DNA from: UMGS1958 sp045542415 | GTDB taxonomy: Bacteria; Bacillota; Clostridia; UBA1381 | NCBI GenBank assembly: GCA_045542415.1 | Contig: JAZQKZ010000049.1 | Location: 1 to 14,763 of the forward strand | Length of the DNA: 14,763 bases | Direction: 5' to 3' | Part shown: piece by piece, positions 6,961-14,692 of the stretch | Position numbering within the stretch: position 1 is the first letter of the stretch | How the letters are laid out: each line of letters starts with the position of its first letter | Notes under the pieces: generated by a model | The model's input: the letters and a program-made list of their open reading frames with translations, nothing else | Told to the model about the DNA's origin: nothing | Database searches by the model: none | Program-made: the position numbers and the translations under genes

Positions 6961-7059
6961 GAGAATTTTTTTGTAGGAAAGATTTCCGAAGAGGAGATTT
7001 TTTTCGTAAGAAAGATTTCCCGATGTGAGCATTTTTCCGAAAGGGAATTGGCTGAAAAT
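6961..7059 (+). repeat. 33-nt tandem array between SCIFF peptide and maturase genes
   Basis: Units begin at 6961, 6994 and 7027. The first 27 nt of units 1 and 2 agree at 24 positions (GAG-ATTTTTTT-GTA-GAAAGATTTCC); unit 3 is degenerate and starts GAGCATTTTTCC, the same 12 nt as at 6944-6955. Unit 1 contains the short palindrome GGAAA-GA-TTTCC. No good promoter or ORF explains the array. Confidence 0.7.
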
Positions 7060-7062
7060 ATG

Positions 7063-7084
7063 AGGGGCAGAGGAATCTGCCCTT
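7063..7084 (+). promoter_or_regulatory. Hairpin with GGAA loop upstream of the maturase gene
   Basis: GGGCAGA (7065-7071) pairs with TCTGCCC (7076-7082) around a GGAA tetraloop; flanking G-T and A-T pairs extend it. TTTAAATTT follows. It ends about 20 nt before the maturase ribosome site (GGAG, 7104-7107), so it could act as a weak terminator, a processing site or an RNA stabiliser. Confidence 0.55.
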
Positions 7085-7112
7085 TAAATTTATTGAACAT
7101 ATTGGAGCAGAA

Positions 7113-8483
7113 ATGATACATAAATACAAATTATTAGGAAACAACATAGTTCTGGATGTGTATTCGGGTGCGGTGCATGTGGTTGATGATGTGCTTTATG
7201 ACGTGCTTGACTATACATTGGAGCCGTTTATGCCTGAGAAGGTCTGTCCTGCTTTTATTGTTGAGGGCTTACAGGACCGATACAGTGAAGAGGACATCCG
7301 TGATGCGTACAGCGATATCTGCGAGCTTCACGGCATGGGACAGCTTTTCAGCGAGGATTTTTATGAAGAAATTGCGGCAAACTGGAACAAGCAGTCGGTA
7401 GTAAAGGCACTTTGCCTGCATATAGCACATGACTGTAATCTCCGCTGTAAGTACTGCTTTGCAGATACAGGCGAGTATAAGGGCTGTCGCGGACTTATGA
7501 GTGCCGAGACGGGTAAGAGGGCAATTGACTTTGTTATCAAATCAAGCGGAAACAGAAGAAATATCGAGATTGACTATTTCGGCGGTGAGCCGCTGATGAA
7601 CTTTGAGGTTGTCAAGGAGATTACCGATTACGCAAAGGAACAGGGTGCAATTCACGGAAAGAATTTCCGTTTTACGATAACTACAAATGGCGTATTGCTT
7701 GATGATGCCAAGCAAGCGTATATCAATGAGAATATGTCAAATGTGGTATTGAGCATTGACGGAACGAAAGAAACAAACGACCGTATGCGTTTCCGTGTGG
7801 ATGGCAGCGGTACATATGATGCAATTGTGCCTAAGTTCAAGAAAATGGCACAGAGCCGTAATCAGGACAACTATTATGTAAGAGGTACATTTACAGCATA
7901 TAATCCGGATTTTGCAAAGGATGTAATTCACCTTGCAGACCTTGGTTTCAAGCAGACAAGTGTTGAGCCGGTTGTTGCACCGTACAGCGAGGACTACGCC
8001 CTTACAGAGGAGCATATTCCGCAGGTGTTTGCTGAATATGAAAAGCTTGCCGAGGAGTATGTAAAGAGATGGAAGAGTGGTAATTGGTTTAATTTCTTCC
8101 ATTTTATGGTTGATCTGGATCAGGGACCGTGTGCAATAAAGCGTCTTTCGGGCTGTGGAGCAGGACATGAGTATCTTGCAGTGGCAGCAAACGGAGATAT
8201 TTATCCGTGTCATCAGTTTGTAGGTAACGAGGACTTTAAGATGGGCAGCGTTGCTGAGGGTGAAATTAAGAAAGATATTGTTGATTATTTTGAAAATTCA
8301 AATATTTACACAAAGGACAAGTGTAAGAAATGCTTTGCGAAGTTCTATTGCAGCGGCGGCTGCAGTGCAAATGCATGGAATTTCAACGGCGATATAAATA
8401 AGCCTTATGAGCTTGCATGTGAATTTGAGAAGAAGAGAGTAGAGTGTGCAATAGCTATTGAGGCGGTTAAAAAGTTAGGTTAA
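7113..8483 (+). CDS. scfB: Radical-SAM SPASM maturase of the SCIFF peptide (thioether-forming)
   Basis: This enzyme installs thioether cross-links in the SCIFF precursor. Residues 1-95 form the precursor-recognition (RRE-like) part. The radical-SAM motif is AHDCNLRCKYCFA with C108, C112 and C115 binding the [4Fe-4S] cluster that cleaves SAM; FGGEP at 156-160 is the usual SAM-binding segment. The C-terminal SPASM domain shows C340, C348, G361-X4-C366, then C404-X2-C407-X5-C413-X3-C417 and C436, enough for two auxiliary clusters. The 456-residue length and the adjacent SCIFF gene make the assignment secure. GGAG at 7104-7107 precedes the ATG with short spacing. No independent promoter is obvious, so expression probably depends on readthrough from the SCIFF promoter. 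The mutarotase gene follows after 29 nt. Confidence 0.94.
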   Translation: MIHKYKLLGNNIVLDVYSGAVHVVDDVLYDVLDYTLEPFMPEKVCPAFIVEGLQDRYSEEDIRDAYSDICELHGMGQLFSEDFYEEIAANWNKQSVVKALCLHIAHDCNLRCKYCFADTGEYKGCRGLMSAETGKRAIDFVIKSSGNRRNIEIDYFGGEPLMNFEVVKEITDYAKEQGAIHGKNFRFTITTNGVLLDDAKQAYINENMSNVVLSIDGTKETNDRMRFRVDGSGTYDAIVPKFKKMAQSRNQDNYYVRGTFTAYNPDFAKDVIHLADLGFKQTSVEPVVAPYSEDYALTEEHIPQVFAEYEKLAEEYVKRWKSGNWFNFFHFMVDLDQGPCAIKRLSGCGAGHEYLAVAANGDIYPCHQFVGNEDFKMGSVAEGEIKKDIVDYFENSNIYTKDKCKKCFAKFYCSGGCSANAWNFNGDINKPYELACEFEKKRVECAIAIEAVKKLG

Positions 8484-8512
8484 AAATTTTTAATAAAGGG
8501 AGGTAATCGATT

Positions 8513-8827
8513 ATGATTCACAAGGGTTTTAAGATGAAGCTTTACGATGGTATGGCTGAGGAGTACGAGAAGCGTCACAATGAATTATGGCCGGAGATGC
8601 AGGATATGATTCATGAGCATGGCGGTAAGAATTACTCAATTTTCCTTGACAAGGAAACTATGGTTCTCTATGGCTACATTGAGATTGAGGACGAGGAATT
8701 ATGGGCAAAGGGTGCTGACACTGCCATCAACAGAAAGTGGTGGGATTTTATGGCTCCGATTATGGAGACGAACCCGGACAACAGCCCGGTTTCGGTTGAT
8801 CTGGATCTCGTGTTCCATTTGGATTGA
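8513..8827 (+). CDS. rhaM: L-rhamnose mutarotase
   Basis: RhaM interconverts the alpha and beta anomers of L-rhamnose and is a small dimeric ferredoxin-fold protein of the cytoplasm. The 104-residue length equals the family norm. Conserved features are Y18 and H22 in EEYEKRHNELWPE (H22 is the catalytic histidine of characterised RhaM), the central KNYSIFLD, NRKWWDFM, and the C-terminal signature NPDNSPVS followed by LVFHLD. A strong GGGAGGT site lies before the ATG. No other rhamnose gene (isomerase, kinase, aldolase, transporter) is in the window, so the gene is an orphan here. It starts 29 nt after the SCIFF maturase and is probably on the same transcript, which ends at the terminator just downstream. 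A recruited function cannot be excluded. Confidence 0.93.
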   Translation: MIHKGFKMKLYDGMAEEYEKRHNELWPEMQDMIHEHGGKNYSIFLDKETMVLYGYIEIEDEELWAKGADTAINRKWWDFMAPIMETNPDNSPVSVDLDLVFHLD

Positions 8828-8840
8828 TGAAATTGTACAA

Positions 8841-8874
8841 AAGAGCATGGCCTATATCGGCTATGCTCTTTTTT
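8841..8874 (+). terminator. Intrinsic terminator after rhaM
   Basis: AAGAGCATGGCC (8841-8852) pairs with GGCTATGCTCTT (8859-8870), 12 bp with one G-T pair and a 6-nt loop, followed by a T-run to 8874. It closes the SCIFF/rhaM transcription unit. Confidence 0.9.
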
Positions 8875-8939
8875 GATAGCATCTGTGTTATAATATAAAC
8901 CGTAATTCACCAGCATTACCATATTTAATGAAATTACAT

Positions 8940-8968
8940 TTGACTTTAATAACCGAATATAGTATAAT
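8940..8968 (+). promoter_or_regulatory. Promoter of mutL-miaA
   Basis: TTGACT (8940-8945) and TATAAT (8963-8968) are 17 nt apart. The start would fall near 8975, leaving a short leader with AAGGAG (8989-8994) before the mutL ATG at 9004. Confidence 0.85.
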
Positions 8969-9003
8969 ATATCATAGATAATTATGCTAAGGAGACGGAA
9001 ATA

Positions 9004-11145
9004 ATGGGAGTTATCCATGTTCTTGATACAGAGCTGTCCAATAAGATTGCGGCCGGTGAGGTTGTTGAACGTCCGGCGAGTGTTGTTAAGGAGCTTGTCG
9101 AAAACAGTATCGATGCCGGTGCTACTACAATTACAGTGGAAATTAATAACGGAGGCGTGAGCTATATCCGTGTCAGTGATAACGGTAAGGGTATGAGTGC
9201 GGAGGATGCCAAGATATGCTTTTTGCGTCACGCAACAAGTAAAATCCAAACAGATGCGGACCTTGATGCAATCTATACTCTTGGTTTCAGAGGTGAAGCA
9301 CTTTCGTCAATCGGTGCTGTTGCCCGAGTGAGTCTTTATACAAAGCAGGCGGACGGAGACGGTATATGCGTAACTTGCTGCGGCGGCGAGATTTTGTCCT
9401 CGTCCGAGGCAGGAATCCCTGATGGTACAAGTGTTATTGTAGAAAACCTTTTCTATAATACACCTGCACGTCAGAAGTTTTTGAAAAAGGACGCAACCGA
9501 GGCGGGATATATCACCGATATTATTACTCGTTTTATATTCGCACATCCCGAAATTTCATTCAAGCTTATCGTAGGCGGTAAGGAAAAGCTGTTCTCGCCG
9601 GGAGATAACAATCTTAAAAACTCGGTTTATACGGCCTACGGCAAGGATTATGCAAACGGAATGCTTGAAGTGGATTACAGTGCAAACGGAATCCGTGTGA
9701 CGGGACTTGTCGGCAAGGGGAATGTATGCCGTCCTAACCGCAATTATCAGAGCTTTTTCGTAAACGGAAGATATATACGGAGTGCGATGATTTTCCGTGC
9801 GGTTGAGGATGCTTATAAAAATCAGATTATGATAGGTAAATTCCCGGTTGCGGTTTTAAATATCGAAATTTCTCCGGAACTAATGGATATAAACGTACAT
9901 CCCACAAAGCTTGAGGTTAAGTTTGCGAATGAAAAGGATGTAAGAAATGCAGTTTATTACGGCGTGAAAAATGCATTGTACGCATTGCCTAATGTGCCTG
10001 AAATCAGTCGGGTTGACGAGGCAACGGGAGAGGTTTTGTTTGAAGCCGGTGAAAGCGGAAAACAGGTTGATTTGAGTGATATGGTTAAAAATCTTCCTGA
10101 AAATGTAAGAGAGTATCCCAAAAGAGAGCCGGCGGCTCAGGGGGTAAAAAAAGAAGTACCCACAGTAAAGGTGCCTCAAAAGATTTCTTTTACGCTTGAC
10201 GAGGAGGAAACCACATATATTTCAGAAAAGCCTTCGACGGTGCAAAAGCCGCAAGAAAAGCCTGCGGATAAAAAGCCGACCGAGAAGTTTGTTTTTGAAG
10301 AGGAAAAGGATGAGCCGGCCAATAAGCCGATAATACGGGATGAGTTTGGCATAGAATATGCAGGTGAGCCAAGATCAATTGCAGAAAGATACGAATATCT
10401 TAACCGTCTTGGTAACGGCAGATTTCATTTCAGTGATGCTTCGGCGGAGACAAAGGAGAAAAAGGAAGAGATAGCGACGGATAATACTGATGCTGTGATT
10501 CCGGAGATACAGCCGACTGAAGAGACTGCCGTAGAGGTTAAAGAGGAAGAGGAAAATATCTTCATGGATGAATACTTCCGTATTGCCGGGCAGATATTTG
10601 ACACATATATTCTCGTGGAAAAGGATGAAAAGCTTTTAATGGTGGATCAGCATGCAGCACATGAACGCCTGCAATATGAGGAATTAAAGCGGGAAATTGC
10701 AAGTAAGCAGGTTATGAGTCAGTTTCTTTTAGAGCCTGTTATAGTCAGACTTACTCCCACAGAGCTTGCGGCATATGATGAGGCGGTTGATATGCTTTAT
10801 AATATGGGCTTTGAAACAGAGGCTTTTGGCGAGAATGATATAATAGTCAGAGGTGTGCCGGGTGAGCTTGAAGCGGGAGAAATTGAAGAGCTTTTGATAG
10901 AACTGGTGACAAATGCGGCGAATGCAAAGCATGAAATCATGACAGAAAAATATGAAAGAATGCTCTACACTATCGCATGTAAATCGGCGATAAAGGCAAA
11001 TCACCGATTAAGTGAAAGCGAGATGGAAGCTCTTGTAAGAAATGTATTCAGACTGAAGAACATTAATACCTGTCCGCACGGCAGGCCGATTATTATCAGC
11101 ATGAGTAAAAAAGAAATAGAAAAGGAATTTAAACGAATCACATAA
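9004..11145 (+). CDS. mutL: DNA mismatch repair protein MutL (endonuclease type)
   Basis: MutL is recruited by mismatch-bound MutS and, in bacteria lacking MutH, nicks the new strand itself. The N-terminal GHKL ATPase (about 1-330) shows E30 and N34 in KELVENSIDAGA, DNGKG (59-63) and GFRGEAL (94-100). Residues about 340-510 are a Lys/Glu/Pro-rich flexible linker. The C-terminal domain carries the metal-dependent nuclease motifs: DQHAAHERLQYE (548-559, matching DQHAX2EX4E), ACKSAIKA (658-665) and CPHGRP (690-695). The 713-residue length is somewhat long because of the linker. miaA overlaps the stop by one base (TAATG), giving coupled translation. mutS, often upstream of mutL in Clostridia, is not in the window; the upstream neighbour is the terminated SCIFF/rhaM unit. 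Confidence 0.97.
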   Translation: MGVIHVLDTELSNKIAAGEVVERPASVVKELVENSIDAGATTITVEINNGGVSYIRVSDNGKGMSAEDAKICFLRHATSKIQTDADLDAIYTLGFRGEALSSIGAVARVSLYTKQADGDGICVTCCGGEILSSSEAGIPDGTSVIVENLFYNTPARQKFLKKDATEAGYITDIITRFIFAHPEISFKLIVGGKEKLFSPGDNNLKNSVYTAYGKDYANGMLEVDYSANGIRVTGLVGKGNVCRPNRNYQSFFVNGRYIRSAMIFRAVEDAYKNQIMIGKFPVAVLNIEISPELMDINVHPTKLEVKFANEKDVRNAVYYGVKNALYALPNVPEISRVDEATGEVLFEAGESGKQVDLSDMVKNLPENVREYPKREPAAQGVKKEVPTVKVPQKISFTLDEEETTYISEKPSTVQKPQEKPADKKPTEKFVFEEEKDEPANKPIIRDEFGIEYAGEPRSIAERYEYLNRLGNGRFHFSDASAETKEKKEEIATDNTDAVIPEIQPTEETAVEVKEEEENIFMDEYFRIAGQIFDTYILVEKDEKLLMVDQHAAHERLQYEELKREIASKQVMSQFLLEPVIVRLTPTELAAYDEAVDMLYNMGFETEAFGENDIIVRGVPGELEAGEIEELLIELVTNAANAKHEIMTEKYERMLYTIACKSAIKANHRLSESEMEALVRNVFRLKNINTCPHGRPIIISMSKKEIEKEFKRIT

Positions 11146-12062
11146 TGAAGCAAAAATTAATAGTGGTAGCAGGACCTACGGCATCAGGAAAAACCGGACT
11201 TGCAATTGAAATAGCAAAGGCGGTCGGCGGTGAAATTGTGGGTGCTGACAGTATGCAGATATATAAATACATGGATATAGGTGCGGCAAAGCCGACAGCG
11301 GAGGAAAGAAGTGCGGCACCTCATCACATGATAGATTTTCTGGAGCCTGATGCAGAGTACAGTGTAGCCGATTACACTGAGCAGGCACATAAGGTGATAG
11401 CGGAGATTGCATCAAAAGGCAAGCTTCCCGTGATGTGCGGCGGAACCGGGCTTTATATTAATTCCGTAGTAGATGATGTGACCTTTGGTGAATTTGATAC
11501 GGACTATGAGATGAGAGCAGAGCTTGAAGCACTTGCAAAAAAAGAGGGAGCGCAGAAACTGCTTGATATATTAGGTGAATTTGACCCGGAAAGTGCCGCA
11601 AGACTTCACCCCAATAATCTGCGGCGTATTGTTCGTGCGATTGAGTTTTATCGTGTGACGGGCGTGACTATTTCAGAGCATCAGAAAATGACAAAGCAAC
11701 GTGAATCACGTTATGAGCCGCTTATGATAAGCGTAATGTGGGATAGAGAAAAGCTGTATGAGCGAATCAACAGGAGAGTTGATATAATGATTGAAGATGG
11801 TTTGCTTGACGAGGTAAGGTCTTTGATGGACAAGGGCTATACAAAGGAGCTTAACTCGATGAAAGGGATTGGCTATAAGGAGGTTATGGATTATCTCAAC
11901 GGCGAAATTCCGTATGAAGAAATGGTTGAAACGGTGAAGCAAAGCTCCAGACGCTATGCAAAGCGACAGCTGACATGGTTCAGACGTGACGAACGCATAC
12001 ATTGGGTAAGCTCGGAAAATGCAGTTAATGAAGCACTTGAGCTGGTAAGAAATTTTATATAG
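11145..12062 (+). CDS. miaA: tRNA dimethylallyltransferase MiaA
   Basis: MiaA transfers the dimethylallyl group from DMAPP to N6 of A37 in tRNAs that read codons starting with U, forming i6A. The P-loop GPTASGKT is at 10-17, DSMQIYKYMDIGAAKPT (35-51) is the family signature, PHHMIDFLEP follows near 60, and MCGGTGLYI (about 97-105) is the substrate-binding segment. LHPNNLRRIVRAIE and the C-terminal SSRRYAKRQLTWFRRD are also typical. The 305-residue length is normal. The start codon overlaps the mutL stop by one base, and the gene ends at a hairpin shared with the convergent SLH-VWA gene. The mutL-miaA order is common in bacteria; no hfq follows here. Confidence 0.97.
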   Translation: MKQKLIVVAGPTASGKTGLAIEIAKAVGGEIVGADSMQIYKYMDIGAAKPTAEERSAAPHHMIDFLEPDAEYSVADYTEQAHKVIAEIASKGKLPVMCGGTGLYINSVVDDVTFGEFDTDYEMRAELEALAKKEGAQKLLDILGEFDPESAARLHPNNLRRIVRAIEFYRVTGVTISEHQKMTKQRESRYEPLMISVMWDREKLYERINRRVDIMIEDGLLDEVRSLMDKGYTKELNSMKGIGYKEVMDYLNGEIPYEEMVETVKQSSRRYAKRQLTWFRRDERIHWVSSENAVNEALELVRNFI

Positions 12063-12071
12063 AAAAAGAAC

Positions 12072-12100
12072 AAATGGGACAGCAGATTGCTGTCCCATTT
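12072..12100. terminator. Bidirectional hairpin between miaA and the VWA gene
   Basis: A perfect 13-bp stem, AAATGGGACAGCA (12072-12084) with TGCTGTCCCATTT (12088-12100), has a 3-nt loop. Read leftwards it is followed by a T-rich stretch (GTTCTTTTTC), so it should work best for the minus-strand gene. It lies between the two convergent stops. Confidence 0.8.
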
Positions 12101-12108
12101 GCGATGAA

Positions 12109-14304
12109 TTATCTGCCGATAAAACGTAACAGGTCAACCATCTGAACAAATTCACGACGGAAGCCTAATTCATCATTCCCCAAAGCATTTCTTGCAAGCT
12201 CAATAATCGTGTCGTAGCTTGCATTCCCCTTGTATTCGCTGTCGTTCAAAAGCATTCCAAGCTCTGCAACTGCACAGGCAAAGCGGAAATTATTACTTGT
12301 CTCTTTAATGAGAGCATTATTAACGGGATACTCCTTTAATATACTGTCACCGCCGACGGGAAGCTTATAACGCAGCTTTACCGTCATAAGCTCACTGCTG
12401 TCTGAATATTTTACATCCTGATAACGAAGCTCCTCTGTAGCCTGAGCCGGTGAAGCCTTTGCATCCTTTGCCGGTACGATTTCATAAAAAGCAGTTACGC
12501 TTGCACCTGCACCTAATTCTCCGGCATCGACGGTATCGTCGGCAAATTCTTCTGTTTGCAGTACTCTGTTTTCGTAGCCTATAAGTCGGTAGGAGTCAAC
12601 CTGTGCAGGATTAAACTCTACCTGAATTTTTACATCCTTTGCGATTGTGTAAAGAGTTGATGTCATCTCGTCTGATAATACCTTTTTTGCCTCACGGAGC
12701 GAATCGATATAGTAATATCCGCCGTCGCCGTTGTCGGCAATAAGCTCCATTTTATCGTCTTTATAATTACCCATTCCGAAGCCTAAAACGCTTATGAAAA
12801 TATTGTTATCACGTTTTTCCTGTATCATCTTTTTTAGCTCATCATTGTCCGAAACACCAATGTTGAAATCGCCGTCTGTACAGAGAATTATACGGTTGTT
12901 GCCCTCGCACTTGTGCTTCTCGGCTTGTTCGTATGCGAGCTGAATACCGCCTGCACCGTTGGTTCCGCCGCCTGCACGGAGTGAGCCGATTATATCCATA
13001 AGAGCTTCCTTATCACTTGCTGAAATGCCGTCTGCCATAACATTTACTCCGTTTGCATATGTGACAATTGAAATTGTGTCACGCTTATCAAGCTTGCTTA
13101 AAAGCAGCTCCATAGAACGCTTTACCAAAGGAAGCTTATTGCGTGAATACATGGAGCCGGAAACGTCAAGCAGGAATATGAGATTTTGCGGCTGACGCTC
13201 AATAATCTCCTCGCCCTGAATGTTAATCATTGCAAGAGTGTTTTCTGTATTCCAGGGACATGAAGCGACCTCGGTTGTAACTGAGAACGGTGTTTCGTCG
13301 GTGGGTTGCGGAAGAGAGTAGTCGAAATAGTTTATAAGCTCTTCTGTTCTTACCGAGCCTGTCGGTGGTGTCTGACCGTTAAAAGCAAAACGGCGAAGAT
13401 TAGAATATGATGCAGTATCGGTATCTATTGAAAATGTTGAAAGCGGTGATAATGCCGCATTTTTGAAAATGTTTTCTTCGTTTGCGGTATAGCTTTCGGT
13501 GTTGAAATACTCAATGTCAGCCGGTGAATCGGGGATAAACAAAGCATTATAGCTGCTGCCGCCACCGCCTGATAAGGATGCAGATTCCATTGCAACGGAA
13601 TCTGACGCTGCTACACCGGGTGCAACGCTTGTTGAAGCACTTCCCGAACCGCCGACATATCCCTTTGAGACACTGCTTGAAGAAACCATGCCGCCGGTGT
13701 GGATTTCTGAACTGTTATCCGGGTCGGGGGCGTATTTATTGCAGAGAATGCGGACACCGGGATATGAAGAGTAGCTTTCAATGCCATCCTCTTTGATGGC
13801 ACCTATAAGATTTGTAATAATCTGAACAACATCGCCCCGGCTGATATATTCACCCTGAAGTGCATTGACATTTTCAAGAAGTTCGTTCTCCAATGCGAAT
13901 GAAATATAGTCAACAGGATAGCTTGACCAATCATTGCCACCGATAATCATCTTGATTGCCTGCTCGTATGTAACGTTATCATCGGGTCGGAACGAACCGT
14001 CCTCAAATCCGTTTACAAGCGAGAGTGCGGCAGCCTGCTCTATATATGACTTGCCCCAATGGTTTTCGATATCGGAAAAGGCCTTTAAAATGTCGATATG
14101 ATTAGCGTCCTTGTAGAGCGTAGTGACAATTTTAGCCATTTCTGCACGGGTTACATAGTCATCAAGCTTGAGATCGCCGTTTTCATCGCCCTCCAAAATC
14201 TTAAGCTCTGCATTGCTTTGGGTGATATCGGGAGAGTAGCTGTAAGCAGCCGGAATCGCTGCAAGCAATGCAATACAAAGTAATAACGACAGTTTCTTTT
14301 TCAT
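12109..14304 (-). CDS. Secreted SLH-domain protein with YfbK-like VWA region
   Basis: The 731-residue protein starts with a signal peptide (MKKK, hydrophobic core about 5-20, likely cleavage near 22). Three SLH-like repeats follow, at about 35-65 (VTRAEMAKIV), 75-123 (AFSDIENHWGKSYIEQA, GFEDGSFRPDDNVTYEQAIKMI) and 131-169 (weaker). Residues about 196-252 are a Ser/Gly/Ala-rich linker. Residues 258-370 resemble the N-terminal region of YfbK-type proteins, then comes a VWA domain with an intact MIDAS: DVSGSM (380-385), T448 and D477 in CTDGDF. The rest (about 560-731) matches the YfbK C-terminal region. The SLH repeats should hold it on the cell wall, where the VWA domain may bind a protein ligand through a metal. 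TAAGGAGG precedes the ATG. The ligand is unknown, and no confident promoter was found. Confidence 0.88.
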   Translation of the reverse strand: MKKKLSLLLCIALLAAIPAAYSYSPDITQSNAELKILEGDENGDLKLDDYVTRAEMAKIVTTLYKDANHIDILKAFSDIENHWGKSYIEQAAALSLVNGFEDGSFRPDDNVTYEQAIKMIIGGNDWSSYPVDYISFALENELLENVNALQGEYISRGDVVQIITNLIGAIKEDGIESYSSYPGVRILCNKYAPDPDNSSEIHTGGMVSSSSVSKGYVGGSGSASTSVAPGVAASDSVAMESASLSGGGGSSYNALFIPDSPADIEYFNTESYTANEENIFKNAALSPLSTFSIDTDTASYSNLRRFAFNGQTPPTGSVRTEELINYFDYSLPQPTDETPFSVTTEVASCPWNTENTLAMINIQGEEIIERQPQNLIFLLDVSGSMYSRNKLPLVKRSMELLLSKLDKRDTISIVTYANGVNVMADGISASDKEALMDIIGSLRAGGGTNGAGGIQLAYEQAEKHKCEGNNRIILCTDGDFNIGVSDNDELKKMIQEKRDNNIFISVLGFGMGNYKDDKMELIADNGDGGYYYIDSLREAKKVLSDEMTSTLYTIAKDVKIQVEFNPAQVDSYRLIGYENRVLQTEEFADDTVDAGELGAGASVTAFYEIVPAKDAKASPAQATEELRYQDVKYSDSSELMTVKLRYKLPVGGDSILKEYPVNNALIKETSNNFRFACAVAELGMLLNDSEYKGNASYDTIIELARNALGNDELGFRREFVQMVDLLRFIGR

Positions 14305-14382
14305 GGTATATTCCTCCTTATGTTTTTGTTCTCATATATAAGACACACTAAGGTGCAAATTTTATTCACTTTTTTGGAAAAT

Positions 14383-14403
14383 CATTTTAAATAATTTAAA
14401 ATG
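14383..14403. repeat. AT-rich inverted repeat upstream of the VWA gene
   Basis: CATTTTAAA (14383-14391) and TTTAAAATG (14395-14403) form a perfect 9-bp inverted repeat with a 3-nt spacer, about 80 nt before the VWA start codon. It could be an operator or the end of an upstream transcript. AT-rich composition makes it weak evidence. Confidence 0.35.
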
Positions 14404-14420
14404 GTGGGTGGTGTTTCTGT

Positions 14421-14692
14421 GAATTATGGTTTATATTATTAGTTTGCACTTATCGATACGACATAATGGGGCTCTGCCCCTTGACATTTTGCGGTTATTG
14501 TTATTTCGGTAATACCCCCGGTACTTTTTCTTGTGCCTGGTCGTTTCGCTTCGCTACACTGCTCGGCTATGCAACCATACCGCAGCAACAGAAAAAGTAC
14601 GAAAAAGAATGCTGTTAAAGTGAACAACACAAAGTGTTGTAGCCTTAGAAGCGTAGCTTCGTAGGCGTAGCGTGACTTTCCCCCTTTAAAAA
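14421..14692 (-). repeat. Structured intergenic repeat, right (long) copy
   Basis: On the minus strand this carries the same ordered blocks as 52-242: TTTTTAAAGGGGG (14692-14680), CTTTAACAGCATTCTTTTTC (14620-14601), ACTTTTTCTG-TGCTG (from 14599), TCAAGGGG, TATGTCGTAT, TAAGTGC and TAAACCATAATT (ending near 14422). Stem-loops are GTACTTTTTCT with AGAAAAAGTAC (14521-14531 with 14590-14600, 58-nt loop), GGGGC-TCT-GCCCC on the plus strand (14468-14480), ACAACAC/GTGTTGT (14624-14640) and GCCT..GAAGC/GCTTC..AGGC (14642-14666). It is longer than the left copy because of extra sequence in the large loop and before 14620. With 14305-14420 and 14693-14763, where I see nothing beyond the VWA ribosome site and one inverted repeat, it fills the 459-nt gene-free end of the window. 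Confidence 0.72.

Noticed and set aside
6961..7059. CRISPR array
   Set aside because: Unit-to-unit similarity extends over most of the 33 nt with no unique spacers, and no cas gene is present.
6941..7147. Minus-strand frame of 68 codons with 11-residue repeats
   Set aside because: It reflects the 33-nt array, overlaps the maturase start antisense, and has no ribosome site.
8873..8894. Second promoter after the rhaM terminator (TTGATA and TATAAT)
   Set aside because: The hexamers are only 10 nt apart, too close for a sigma-70-type promoter; the 8940-8968 promoter is consensus.
52..14692. Composite transposon bounded by the inverted structured repeats
   Set aside because: The repeats differ in length, encode no transposase, and enclose core genes (mutL, miaA, nudC). 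Two dispersed intergenic copies is the simpler reading.
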